A stretch of 32,840 bases of DNA from CALZFJ01 sp051878575 (GCA_051878575.1 JBJEKJ010000073.1:1-32840); one strand, 5' to 3'. Counted from the first letter of the stretch, positions 1 to 8,227 are shown. Notes: a model not told the origin generated them from the letters alone. Numbers and translations: made by a program.

Positions 1-1
1 A

Positions 2-892
2 GCACTCAGTGCCACCATCGACTCTCCCGTGGAGTCGCGTGCCGTGCCCGTGGAAGGCATCGGGAGCATCGACAATTTGGAAATCACGGTGCTGCGCAAC
101 GGCTCGGGCGACCACTATTTCACCGACTCCGCCCTGAAAGGCGGCGACGGAACGATATTCTCATTCTCCACGCCCCACTATTGGCTGCCGGGAGCTTCTC
201 TCGACTTCTACGCCTACACGCCTTCGCCGCATGCCACCAATGTGGCGGTGACGGGAGGCGCAATCTCTTTTGACTACTCGTCGACGGCTGCCGGCTCTAC
301 GACCGACGGCGCCGACATCCTCACCGGATTCGCCTACGGGTTGGAGTATGCCGCCACCAACCGCGGCATAGTGCCGATGAAGCTCAGCCACGCGCTGTCG
401 CTGATTGAGTTTGCCGTGGCCTACGAGGAAGATGCCTCGGGAAACCGCATCTCGAAAATCGGCAGAGACGTCATCATCACAGCCTTGACGCTGAAAGGCT
501 TAGCCATGAGCGGCTCTTGCCGTGCCTCAATAGCCGCTACCGAGTGGACTCACGACGCCGCCACCGATTTCGTCCAAGATTTCACCGACGGCGGCTCGGT
601 GGAGGGGCTGAGGGTAGGGCGCGACATCGATGCCGGCGACCTTATCAATCTTCCCGACCGCTCGAAGGCGTTTATGGTGATTCCCGGGCAGCTGCTCACC
701 ACGCTGAGCATCTCGTTCATCGAAGGCTCGCCTGCCACCTACACCAAGACCGTGGACATCGACCCGGTGATTTTGCAGCCCGGCAAGCGCTACGTTTTCA
801 ACCTCGCAATAAAGTCAAACGACGTGAATGTGACCGAGACATTGGTGACCGACTGGATTGGCAGCGGCACTACCGACATTACATTATTATAA
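2..892 (+). CDS. Fimbrillin-like surface protein, 5' end cut by window edge
   Basis: The reading frame is open to the first base of the window, so the N-terminus, presumably with a lipoprotein signal, lies upstream. The in-frame GTG at 29 is unlikely to be the true start. Visible hallmarks of the Mfa/FimA-like fimbrillin family are an aromatic 'ASLDFYAYTPS' strand, a central 'KLSHALSLIEFAVAY' strand (the conserved F.HALS.I.F signature), and a C-terminal 'GKRYVFNLAI' strand followed by a 'TDWIGSG' ending. Family members are exported lipoproteins that either polymerise by strand exchange into fimbriae or act as accessory subunits. It is the first visible gene of a five-gene operon, with 23 bases to the next start. 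Family assignment is firm; major versus accessory subunit cannot be decided. Confidence 0.8.
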   Translation, partial: ALSATIDSPVESRAVPVEGIGSIDNLEITVLRNGSGDHYFTDSALKGGDGTIFSFSTPHYWLPGASLDFYAYTPSPHATNVAVTGGAISFDYSSTAAGSTTDGADILTGFAYGLEYAATNRGIVPMKLSHALSLIEFAVAYEEDASGNRISKIGRDVIITALTLKGLAMSGSCRASIAATEWTHDAATDFVQDFTDGGSVEGLRVGRDIDAGDLINLPDRSKAFMVIPGQLLTTLSISFIEGSPATYTKTVDIDPVILQPGKRYVFNLAIKSNDVNVTETLVTDWIGSGTTDITLL

Positions 893-915
893 ACCAACCC
901 CCATACAACAGCGCA

Positions 916-1893
916 ATGACTGACAGCAATACCAAATATTATTCCATCATCGTGATGCTTGCCTCGATATTTTTTGTGGCTTGCGACTCCGAGAGCCCCG
1001 ATGTGCCCGCGGATGGCGAGGTGCGCTATTCCGACGTGCCTATCGTGCCCACGGCGTCGATTGTGACGGCGCAGCTGTCGAGGGGCGATTTCGAGGGCCC
1101 GGTCAACGGAATAACCTTCACTCCTAATACTACAAAGATATTTGGCGTTACCGCCTATCTCGGCTACGAGATTCCCGACGCATGGCAAGCCAACTCGAAA
1201 TTGAATTTCGCCTCGGTGAATTGCGATGTCAATGGCAATTATATTTTCGACGAGTGGAAATATTATCCGCTCGACTACAAGATGTATTTCTATGCCTTCT
1301 CGCCAATGGTGAAATGCACATTGAGCGAGGGCGATGCCACTACGCATCCCTCGGTAAGCTATGTAATCGACGGCTATCAGGATGTTATGTGGAGCAAGAA
1401 TGAGAATGGCATTTTGAAAGCCGATAATCCGGTTTATCAGGAGCAGCCCGACTTCCGGTTTCAGCACAAGCTACAGCGAGTGATTTTCGAGGTGCGACGC
1501 ACTTCAGGCCTTCCATCGTGGTCAATGATAAATGAGATTAGAATCAATGACCTATACGACCATGCGACTCTCGACCTCATTACCGGCGATCTCGTCTTCG
1601 ACACTACTCGAGAAAAGACTGCGTTCCATGCCGTATGGGAGTATTCTCCTACTACTGATTTTGTGATTTATCCGAAAGACATAATGTTCCAGCCCGGCGT
1701 GACCGAGCTCGACATAACATTGGTGCTCGACGATACCGACTATAATGCACATGTCAGCCTCACGGGCGACCATGCGGGGGAAGCGGGATATAAGCATATT
1801 ATTAGAATTACGGTGGATGGCGCTACACTGTCGATACCGACGCCTGAAATTCTGCCGTGGGACGGCAACCTGACTGCCGATGGAGATATTTAA
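916..1893 (+). CDS. Fimbrillin-like lipoprotein (second in operon)
   Basis: A longer frame is open upstream to 517, but it overlaps the preceding gene. The ATG at 916 is chosen because it begins a textbook lipoprotein signal: hydrophobic 'YYSIIVMLASIFFVAC' with lipobox Cys at residue 23. The 325-residue product shows fimbrillin-family features: a tyrosine-rich 'DYKMYFYAFSP' strand, 'DFRFQHKLQRVIFEVRR' (equivalent of the F.HAL...F signature), and a C-terminal 'GYKHIIRITVDG' strand before a 'PEILPWDG' ending. It would be lipidated at the outer membrane and may assemble into or decorate a fimbrium. The gap to the previous stop is 23 bases and to the next start 15 bases, so co-transcription is likely. 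Confidence 0.8.
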   Translation: MTDSNTKYYSIIVMLASIFFVACDSESPDVPADGEVRYSDVPIVPTASIVTAQLSRGDFEGPVNGITFTPNTTKIFGVTAYLGYEIPDAWQANSKLNFASVNCDVNGNYIFDEWKYYPLDYKMYFYAFSPMVKCTLSEGDATTHPSVSYVIDGYQDVMWSKNENGILKADNPVYQEQPDFRFQHKLQRVIFEVRRTSGLPSWSMINEIRINDLYDHATLDLITGDLVFDTTREKTAFHAVWEYSPTTDFVIYPKDIMFQPGVTELDITLVLDDTDYNAHVSLTGDHAGEAGYKHIIRITVDGATLSIPTPEILPWDGNLTADGDI

Positions 1894-1908
1894 CTTGAGA
1901 ACTGCACT

Positions 1909-2952
1909 ATGAAGAATATTAGTTATTACATATTGCCTATACTGATGCTTGCCCTTGCAGCTTGCAGCGGCGAGTCGGCCGGCGAGCCAAGCGATACCGT
2001 GGAGCTTGACATATTGTCACCTTCTATTGTGACATGTGTTGACTCAAGAGCTAAACCAATTGAAGGGCATTTTTTCTCATATCATAGTCCTACGAATTAT
2101 GGGAAAGACGATTATGGCTTGGTATATTATGCACAATATGATATATCGACATTTGTTTGCGATAGAGGTACGTTGAACGGCCATTTGTCAAATTCCTTGA
2201 ACGAATTGATTCGTTTACAAGTGCATAAGCCTGGAACAACAACAATACCTGAGTATGCATGGCTCAGCTCTATGCCCGGAGCTCGAATAGGAGGAAATAT
2301 AGTTGTATATGCTTATTATCCGCATGTCAGTGGCAGTTTTAAGCCCGATTCGGTGCCTTTCACCACCAATCAACAGAATGACTGGATGTGGGCCGACCCT
2401 GTGATAATAGATAATGTTAGCTCCTCCAATCGCACTGCCCCGGTGCGTTTTCATCATGCAATGACATGTGTGGAAATAAGATTGTCGACGCTTTATAATG
2501 GCACAGTTGAACTTAACAGCATAACTATGACGGATGCTAAAAATTCTCTTGTTGCGTCGGGCACAATTGATATTCGTAACGGAGCTCTGAACTATAAAGA
2601 AGAGAATAAGACGTCTTCGATTACTATTAATGGTTATTATAATTCAGAACGAATACCTACTCATGTGGCTGACAACAGCTCATATCGCAGCTTCTGCTTT
2701 TTAATGCCTGAGAAGGATTTCGAGGCTGGCGATCTTGTGTTGTCATTCAAATTCGACAATGTGGCCGGTCGTGTGGATTTCACCATTCCTACCACATTCA
2801 AGGATGGTGATGGAAATGATATTACGGTCACCAAATTTGAAACCGGGAAAAGATACATCCTTAACTTGCTTGTCGACAACACCACACTTATCTATCCGCT
2901 AAATTTTGTGGTCGACGATTGGACCGGCGTGGATGTTAATTTGAAAATATGA
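1909..2952 (+). CDS. Fimbrillin-like lipoprotein (third in operon), AT-rich
   Basis: This 347-residue protein has a clear lipoprotein signal: 'ILMLALAACSG' with lipobox Cys at residue 19. The fimbrillin-like core includes 'GGNIVVYAYYPHVSG', 'PVRFHHAMTCVEIRLST' (the F.HA.....I signature) and a C-terminal 'GKRYILNLLVDN' followed by 'DDWTGVDVNLKI'. Its stop overlaps the start of the next gene as ATGA (2949-2952), which suggests translational coupling. Base composition differs from the gene before: my hand count for 2041-2100 is 21 of 60 G+C, against 39 of 60 for 1021-1080. This may mean a recently acquired or diversified subunit. Likely a structural or accessory fimbrial subunit. Confidence 0.78.
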   Translation: MKNISYYILPILMLALAACSGESAGEPSDTVELDILSPSIVTCVDSRAKPIEGHFFSYHSPTNYGKDDYGLVYYAQYDISTFVCDRGTLNGHLSNSLNELIRLQVHKPGTTTIPEYAWLSSMPGARIGGNIVVYAYYPHVSGSFKPDSVPFTTNQQNDWMWADPVIIDNVSSSNRTAPVRFHHAMTCVEIRLSTLYNGTVELNSITMTDAKNSLVASGTIDIRNGALNYKEENKTSSITINGYYNSERIPTHVADNSSYRSFCFLMPEKDFEAGDLVLSFKFDNVAGRVDFTIPTTFKDGDGNDITVTKFETGKRYILNLLVDNTTLIYPLNFVVDDWTGVDVNLKI

Positions 2953-4118
2953 TGAGAAAGAGAGTATATCACATAGTGGCAATAGGGCTTTTGGCGCTTG
3001 CCTCGTGCGGCACGCAGTCGACTGATGGGATAGAGCCCACGGTGAGTGGCGTGGTGCGCTTCTCGAGCGATATATCGCGTGCCGGCGAGACCACTGCTCC
3101 GGCCGACGACGGCACCACATTCCGCTTCGCAGCCTATCAGCCCGGCACGATGAATTTTAAGCACACGGGAACCTACGTCTACGATATGGCGCAGGATGCC
3201 ACATTTCTTGTGGCAAGCAGGCTTGACGACAACGGCAAATATGTTGCTGCCGATGCCTTGGCAGGCATAAATGGAGTGGCCGGCACATATAAGGTCGTTG
3301 CACTCTCTCCGGGATTGAAGGAAAAGATATTCAACGACAGCACAATGGCAGTGATAACTTGCCCGAATCGTGTGGATGATGCCGATGCCGACGCAGGTGC
3401 GGTGTATGCGGCCGACGCGGAGCAGAAGGAGCTTGGCGAGTATGCCACAATACGCTTTGCCAATCCTTTGCGGGAGATTCGCTCGCGAATAGGATTTGAG
3501 GTGAGCAAGGATGCCGACCTTGCCGAGGAGATTTCGGTGACTGATATCAAGGTGATGGGAGCGGGCACCGGAAAGCCCGACGAACAGCTCTACTACTTCC
3601 CCAATACCCGCCAGTGCGCTGTCCCCGAGGGCGTGGACGATGTGATGGATTTCGGCGCTCCAAATAAGGTGGTGGATGCCGACGGCTCATATCGCTTTGT
3701 GTCGGGCAAGAAATATATCCTCTCGGGTATCTATGCTCCGCGCAGTGTGGTATTAAATATCTTAAATGTTGATGCCGACAATATAAATGTTCAAGAAACA
3801 CAATATCTTTCGATGCGTATGGATTTTAAGCAGGGCACGCGCTCGGTGAGCGCCGAGATAATGCTCAATGCCGATGCCGAGGGCCTGCTCGCCGAGCTTA
3901 AGTCGAGGCATGAGTATATATTTAAGGTGACGGTGGCTTCGACCTATATCAAGATTTATCTTAATGTCTATGACCACTCAGGCAGTATTCTTGAATGGCA
4001 GAATCCCGGCAGCAGCGGCAGCAATGCAATAGGTGGCCCCGACGAGACCATCAAGATTGGCACTTTCAATATAACTAATTGGACCGACAATAATTATGGA
4101 AATCAGGAAATTGAATAA
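2949..4118 (+). CDS. Fimbrillin-like lipoprotein (fourth in operon)
   Basis: The 389-residue product starts at the ATG overlapping the previous stop (ATGATG; the second ATG at 2952 is equally possible). The signal 'VAIGLLALASCGTQ' has a lipobox Cys at residue 20. The mature part is beta-rich, with 'TTFRFAAYQPG', a central 'RFANPLREIRSRIGFEVSK' region that replaces the usual HAL signature, 'GKKYILSGIYAP', and a late 'RHEYIFKVTVASTYIKIYL' strand. It ends in 'FNITNWTDNNYGNQEIE', echoing the D/N-W ending of its neighbours. It is therefore a more divergent member of the same family. Two closing-strand-like segments suggest two stacked domains, as in known fimbrillins. The next gene's chosen start follows with a single base between. 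Confidence 0.75.
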   Translation: MMRKRVYHIVAIGLLALASCGTQSTDGIEPTVSGVVRFSSDISRAGETTAPADDGTTFRFAAYQPGTMNFKHTGTYVYDMAQDATFLVASRLDDNGKYVAADALAGINGVAGTYKVVALSPGLKEKIFNDSTMAVITCPNRVDDADADAGAVYAADAEQKELGEYATIRFANPLREIRSRIGFEVSKDADLAEEISVTDIKVMGAGTGKPDEQLYYFPNTRQCAVPEGVDDVMDFGAPNKVVDADGSYRFVSGKKYILSGIYAPRSVVLNILNVDADNINVQETQYLSMRMDFKQGTRSVSAEIMLNADAEGLLAELKSRHEYIFKVTVASTYIKIYLNVYDHSGSILEWQNPGSSGSNAIGGPDETIKIGTFNITNWTDNNYGNQEIE

Positions 4119-4119
4119 T

Positions 4120-6390
4120 ATGATGAGACGTTACACATTCGTTTTTAGCTTTGCCGCCGCATTGATGTGGGTGATGGCGGCGTGTACCGACGAGCTTCTA
4201 TCAAGCCGTGATGCCGATTCATGGCAGGGGAACGATAAGGTTATGCTGAGCCTGAAGGCGGCGGGCGTGAGTCGCCCCGACAGGTCGCGTGCGGTGGATG
4301 TGCCGGTGGATGAGGGCACCGATGCCGACTACCGCATATCGGATTTCGTGGTTTTCCAATTCGACGAGAATGGAAATCGACTTGTCGACCCCAAATACTA
4401 CGATTACGTAGCCGATGCCGAGAACGACGCCGGGCAGACCATTCCCGTGGTGCTCCCGAAGGATGATGGCGTGAATTACTTGATTGTGGTGCTTGCGAAT
4501 TATCATAATGAAGCGGCAAATATTACTTTCGCCGATGCCACCACGCTCACGAAGCTGATGGAGAAATATCAGAGGTTTGAGAAGCTCGAGGATTCCTACA
4601 AGGATAATGGCAGCGGCTACGACTTGATGATGAACGGATATGCGACAATCGACAAAAACACGTCGCAAATCGACATGACGCTATTCCGAAATGTGGCGAA
4701 ACTCACGCTTTTAATCAATAATCCGTCCACGTCGGGCGTGACGCTGAGAACGGCACAATTGAAATCGGTGACTACCAAAATCGACTATTTCTATCACCTC
4801 ATTGAGGACAAGAATCCCGATGCGCTTACCGCGCCTTATCCGAATTACAATAATTTCACTACTTTCGACTATAAAGCCGATGAATTTGAGGTGGCTCCCG
4901 GCGACACAAAGACGCTTACCTACTATCTTCCATGCCACTTGATGGGAACGTCGGGCTCGAGCACCGAGAAGACAAAGGGCAATTATGCTCCCGATTATGC
5001 CACATTCGTTGAGCTATATGGCATAAGCACCGACGGCAAGACGTTCTCACGCTATCGCTTCTATCTTGGCGACAATATGGTGAACGACTACAATATAAAG
5101 CCCAACTATCACTACACGCTGCCGATTACGTTCTCCTCAATTGGAAATCCGGATACTGACCCACGAGTTAAGCATGTTTCCGGTATTTTGGAGGAGCCTG
5201 ATGCGAATAGCTATATAATCAATCCATTGCCTATAGAGGAGCAAACACTATATAAGATACCTGTAGTTCCACGAATCAATACTTTTTGGCAGAATGAAAA
5301 AGATGCAGGAAATATTGTGGCAGCGGCAGGTTATACAATTATAGGTGAGAATGAGTGGGCTGCTGATATAATTTGGCAATCTTCAGATCAACAGATGATT
5401 GAATTCTATGACGCAAATGGAAATATTGGAGAAAAAGATGGCCGTGTGTCGCCTGTATACAAAGGCTTTCAATCATTGTGTTTCAAACCGAAAAGAAGTG
5501 CAAGGGGTAATGTAGTGATAGGAGTTTATCGTACTGACCAAGCGAATGCTACTGACCGTATGAAGCGTGAATATTCATGGAGCTGGCATCTGTGGATAAC
5601 TGATTATAATCCCGATGAATGTGTGAATCAGAATTGGGATGGAAGATACAAATACAGACTCTCTAACGGTAGTGGCGAGGTTGTCCATTTCCGCGGGCAA
5701 TTGTGGAATGCTGACAATGCAATGTATCACAATAAATGGGTTATGGATAGATATCTGGGTGCCACGCCCGAAGACAATAATACAATAGCTAAAGTAGGTA
5801 TGAGATATCAAGCCGGTCGCAAGGATCCGTTAGTATATCAAGCAGCGACAGGTAGTGTGTATTATTATGATGCCGCTAATGATATATTTAAGCCAACATC
5901 TTGGGCGAATAGTGTTGCGACGACAGAGGTCACTACAAGAGATTATACTGTGAAGTTCCCGTATGCATTTCTTAGTGGAGGAATTACGAATAACAAATAT
6001 TGGAATAATTTGTGGGATGACCCTGATTGGAGTAAGGCTCTACAAGGAGGGGAAACTAAAAAAAGCTTCTTCGATCCATGTCCTCCGGGGTGGAGAATAC
6101 CTATATCTTCAGGCTGGAGTGAGATAATTAGACCAGTAACAAATAATGAAGACCATCAAATATTTTATTTGGATGGTATCAAAAATGGGGACTATCCATA
6201 TATTATTAAAAACCTGCAACACTTGGGTGCATACAATTCGGCTGGAGGGTATATTAACATAACATTTTCCGATCCGGTAACACAAAGCGCTGTAAATTCA
6301 TATTTCAAGCACGATGCTAGTTTTTATGGTATAGGAACTTATCATGGACAACGCTATAAAGCGAAAGCAATTATACCGGTGCAAGAGTAA
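4120..6390 (+). CDS. Fimbrial tip-like lipoprotein: Mfa2/FimB-like N-terminus plus FISUMP-like C-terminus
   Basis: The frame is open to an ATG at 4096 inside the preceding gene. The ATG pair at 4120 is preferred because it starts a lipoprotein signal, 'SFAAALMWVMAACTDE', with Cys at residue 22, giving 756 residues. Residues about 60-330 resemble anchor/tip subunits of the Mfa2/FimB type: 'DYRISDFVVFQFDENG' and 'VNYLIVVLANYHNEA'. The C-terminal third resembles the Fibrobacter-succinogenes-major-paralogous domain seen on Bacteroidales surface proteins: 'KWVMDRYLGATPEDN', 'YQAGRKDPLVYQ' and 'DPCPPGWRIPISSGWSE' near residue 652. As last gene of the operon it fits a tip adhesin. Base composition changes sharply near 5150: 44 of 60 G+C at 4261-4320 but 23 of 60 at 5281-5340, suggesting the C-terminal part was swapped in. 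Confidence 0.78.
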   Translation: MMRRYTFVFSFAAALMWVMAACTDELLSSRDADSWQGNDKVMLSLKAAGVSRPDRSRAVDVPVDEGTDADYRISDFVVFQFDENGNRLVDPKYYDYVADAENDAGQTIPVVLPKDDGVNYLIVVLANYHNEAANITFADATTLTKLMEKYQRFEKLEDSYKDNGSGYDLMMNGYATIDKNTSQIDMTLFRNVAKLTLLINNPSTSGVTLRTAQLKSVTTKIDYFYHLIEDKNPDALTAPYPNYNNFTTFDYKADEFEVAPGDTKTLTYYLPCHLMGTSGSSTEKTKGNYAPDYATFVELYGISTDGKTFSRYRFYLGDNMVNDYNIKPNYHYTLPITFSSIGNPDTDPRVKHVSGILEEPDANSYIINPLPIEEQTLYKIPVVPRINTFWQNEKDAGNIVAAAGYTIIGENEWAADIIWQSSDQQMIEFYDANGNIGEKDGRVSPVYKGFQSLCFKPKRSARGNVVIGVYRTDQANATDRMKREYSWSWHLWITDYNPDECVNQNWDGRYKYRLSNGSGEVVHFRGQLWNADNAMYHNKWVMDRYLGATPEDNNTIAKVGMRYQAGRKDPLVYQAATGSVYYYDAANDIFKPTSWANSVATTEVTTRDYTVKFPYAFLSGGITNNKYWNNLWDDPDWSKALQGGETKKSFFDPCPPGWRIPISSGWSEIIRPVTNNEDHQIFYLDGIKNGDYPYIIKNLQHLGAYNSAGGYINITFSDPVTQSAVNSYFKHDASFYGIGTYHGQRYKAKAIIPVQE

Positions 6391-6434
6391 TTTGGCTGAG
6401 TAGGCCGAATCGCTCACCTGCGGGAAGCTAACGC

Positions 6435-6479
6435 AAAAGCGACGCAAGCAGCCACAATGGCAATGCTTGCGTCGCTTTT
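6435..6479. terminator. Bidirectional rho-independent terminator after fimbrillin operon
   Basis: Perfect 16-base-pair inverted repeat (6435-6450 with 6464-6479), whose loop contains a further small GCCA/TGGC pairing. A-rich on the left edge and T-rich on the right (T run to about 6482), so it can stop transcription from both sides. It lies 45 bases after the last fimbrillin-operon gene. Confidence 0.85.
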
Positions 6480-6559
6480 TTTAGCTGCCACGGCCGGCAT
6501 GCGCTCAATACCGATAAACAGGCATTAATTGTAAATTGCCGGAGAAGGGCGCAAAAAAT

Positions 6560-6594
6560 CAAGTGTGAGGGAAACCGCATTTCCATCACACTTG
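6560..6594 (-). terminator. Terminator of the DUF2795 gene
   Basis: Two-part hairpin: 6560-6568 pairs with 6586-6594 and 6570-6574 with 6580-6584, with a five-base loop. On the minus strand it is followed by GATTTTTTG, a U-tract. A smaller 7-base-pair hairpin (6603-6618) precedes it. It lies just downstream of the gene ending at 6639. Confidence 0.75.
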
Positions 6595-6638
6595 TTTCTT
6601 TCAGCCGCTTGAGCGGCTTTATGCTCTTTGACTGATGT

Positions 6639-6860
6639 TCAGTATTCCTCCTCGTCGAAGAAGAAGTCGTCTTTACTGGGATAGTCGGGCCATATATCTT
6701 CGATGCTCTCGTATGTTTCGCCTTCATCTTCCATCTCCTGAAGGTTCTCTATGACCTCAAGTGGCGCACCTGAACGCATCGCATAATCGATGAGCTCCTC
6801 TTTGGTTGCTGGCCATGGCGCGTCTTCCAGTTTGGTTGCAAGCTCTAAAGTCCAATACAT
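6639..6860 (-). CDS. DUF2795 family small acidic protein
   Basis: The 73-residue protein begins 'MYWTLELATKLEDAPWPATK', contains 'ELIDYAMRSGAPLEVIENL', and ends in a very acidic 'KDDFFFDEEEY'. I recognise this as the small, highly conserved Bacteroidales member of the DUF2795 family, from memory of the family pattern. The alternation of acidic residues and helix-forming stretches suggests a soluble cytoplasmic protein. Its function is unknown to me. It is transcribed alone: a consensus-like promoter sits upstream (6889-6918) and a hairpin terminator downstream (6560-6594). No signal peptide or membrane segment is present. Confidence 0.85.
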   Translation of the reverse strand: MYWTLELATKLEDAPWPATKEELIDYAMRSGAPLEVIENLQEMEDEGETYESIEDIWPDYPSKDDFFFDEEEY

Positions 6861-6888
6861 AATTATCTACTTAAATTAAAAATTTCCG

Positions 6889-6918
6889 CAAAGATAATGC
6901 TTGATATCAAATATCAAA
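6889..6918 (-). promoter_or_regulatory. Bacteroidetes-type promoter for the DUF2795 gene
   Basis: On the minus strand TTTG (6918-6915), an 18-base spacer, then TATCTTTG (6896-6889) match the TTTG / TAnnTTTG consensus of the Bacteroidetes primary sigma factor. It lies 29 bases before the start codon. Confidence 0.65.
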
Positions 6919-7021
6919 ATATATTTGTGCTTTTTTGTGTGAAAAAAGCGTTTCTCTGCCCATATTGGACAAAAATGTGCCGAAAAAATGGGCAATTTAG
7001 CAGGCGTCGCGGGGCTTATTC

Positions 7022-7585
7022 TCAGCAGTTGGGGTCCCAGAAAACTTCCTCAATCTGGTTGTGGATATTGTTGAAGCGGGCGAAGACGAAGAAGAAGTCG
7101 CTCAGGCGGTTGAGGAATTTCAGTATCACCGGGTCGACGTAGGTCACGTCGGCAAGGTCGAGCACCCGGCGCTCGCAGCGTCGGGTCACGGCACGGCAGA
7201 TGTTGGCCACTGCCGACAATGTGCTGCTTCCCGGCAGGATGAAGTTGTGGAGGGGCGGCAACTCCCCGTCGAGCCTGTCGATGATGCCCTCAATCTTTGT
7301 GATGTCGGCCTCTGAGAGTCCGCGGCAAGTCGTGTGCTCGCTGTTGGGGTTGTCGGTGGCGAGGTATCCGCCGATGTTGAACATCTTCGACTGCACTTCG
7401 CGCAGATATTTGTACATCTCGGGGTGCGATACTTTTGCCGATATGGTGAGGTGTCCGATGAAGGAGTTGAGCTCGTCGATTGTGCCGTAGGCCTCGATTC
7501 TGATGTCGTTTTTCTTGATTCTCTTTCCGCCTACGAGAGAGGTGGTTCCGGCGTCGCCGGTGGCTGTGTAGATGTTACTTTTCAT
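7022..7585 (-). CDS. pduO: PduO-type cob(I)alamin adenosyltransferase
   Basis: A longer frame is open upstream, but the ATG at 7585 starts the family N-terminus 'MKSNIYTATGDAGTTSLVGG', giving 187 residues, normal for the family. The ATP-binding 'YTATGDAGTTSL' (about residues 6-17), 'IRIEAYGTIDELNSFIG' and the late helix 'ICRAVTRRCERRV' are all diagnostic. The enzyme transfers the adenosyl group of ATP to reduced cobalamin to make coenzyme B12, used in Bacteroidales mainly by methylmalonyl-CoA mutase. Its start overlaps the stop of the upstream LOG-family gene by four bases (7582-7585), implying translational coupling. I see no clear terminator after it. Confidence 0.92.
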   Translation of the reverse strand: MKSNIYTATGDAGTTSLVGGKRIKKNDIRIEAYGTIDELNSFIGHLTISAKVSHPEMYKYLREVQSKMFNIGGYLATDNPNSEHTTCRGLSEADITKIEGIIDRLDGELPPLHNFILPGSSTLSAVANICRAVTRRCERRVLDLADVTYVDPVILKFLNRLSDFFFVFARFNNIHNQIEEVFWDPNC

Positions 7586-8154
7586 GATTCTCGGGTGTTT
7601 TGATTGATGTTGAAATTGTTCTGTATGTCGTTCAGTGTTGAGATTAGCATCTGCTCGTCGGCCACTGTCACCGACATGCTCAGCATCTCGCTGCGAGCGA
7701 ATGGCGATGCTGCGAGCTCGTCGATCTGGCTTATAAGGCTGTCGAAGATGCCACGGGTGTTGGCCACCACTATTTTGCGGTGCGTGTCGCCGTTCACTAT
7801 GAGAATGGAGAGTGTGCTTATCCACTCGTCGATGGTGCCTATTCCGCCCGGCAGCACGATGAATGCGTCGGCGAGGTCGATCATCATCTCCTTTCGGTCG
7901 TTGAGGTCGCGGCATTGGATAAGGTCGTCGACGATCTCGTCGGCTCGGTAGGCGAAGCGCTTGGGCACGATTCCGGTGATTCGCGCGCCGGCGTCGTGGG
8001 CGGCTTGTGCCACAATGTGCATCAGCCCGGCGTCGACGCCTCCGTAGATGAGCTCGTGGCGGTTCTCGCCGATCCATTTTCCGGCGGCTTCGGCCACCGA
8101 TTCATATTCGGGGTCCAAATTGGCTCTTGAGGAGCAGTAGACTGCGATTTTCAT
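7582..8154 (-). CDS. LOG-family (TIGR00730-type) Rossmann-fold nucleotide phosphoribohydrolase
   Basis: A 190-residue cytoplasmic protein with the N-terminal 'MKIAVYCSSRANLDPEY' and 'LIYGGVDAGLMHIVAQAA' of the lysine-decarboxylase-like/LOG family. The signature P-G-G-x-G-T-x-x-E appears as 'LPGGIGTIDEW' around residues 101-111, preceded by 'DLNDRKEMM'. Studied LOG proteins cleave nucleoside monophosphates (AMP, cytokinin riboside monophosphates) to base plus ribose 5-phosphate; the substrate here cannot be read from sequence. It is the first gene of a two-gene unit with the cobalamin adenosyltransferase, sharing an ATGA overlap. A promoter-like element lies about 75 bases upstream. Confidence 0.88.
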   Translation of the reverse strand: MKIAVYCSSRANLDPEYESVAEAAGKWIGENRHELIYGGVDAGLMHIVAQAAHDAGARITGIVPKRFAYRADEIVDDLIQCRDLNDRKEMMIDLADAFIVLPGGIGTIDEWISTLSILIVNGDTHRKIVVANTRGIFDSLISQIDELAASPFARSEMLSMSVTVADEQMLISTLNDIQNNFNINQNTRES

Positions 8155-8227
8155 ATTTTTTGCCTGTTACGGGGTTCTCCATTGTCGGCACTGTTGCCAC
8201 ATTCGGGCGTCGGGCCTGAATCTTGCG

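Noticed and set aside
517..915. Upstream extension of the second fimbrillin gene to 517
   Set aside because: It overlaps the preceding fimbrillin gene in another frame, and its arginine-rich translation is a shadow. The ATG at 916 starts a proper lipoprotein signal.
4096..4119. Earlier start of the tip-like protein at 4096
   Set aside because: It would put eight polar residues before the lipoprotein signal and overlap the previous gene by 23 bases. The ATG at 4120 fits the signal peptide better.
7586..8077. N-terminal extension of the cobalamin adenosyltransferase frame
   Set aside because: The extension is an arginine/proline-rich shadow of the LOG-family gene in another frame. The family N-terminus begins at the ATG at 7585.
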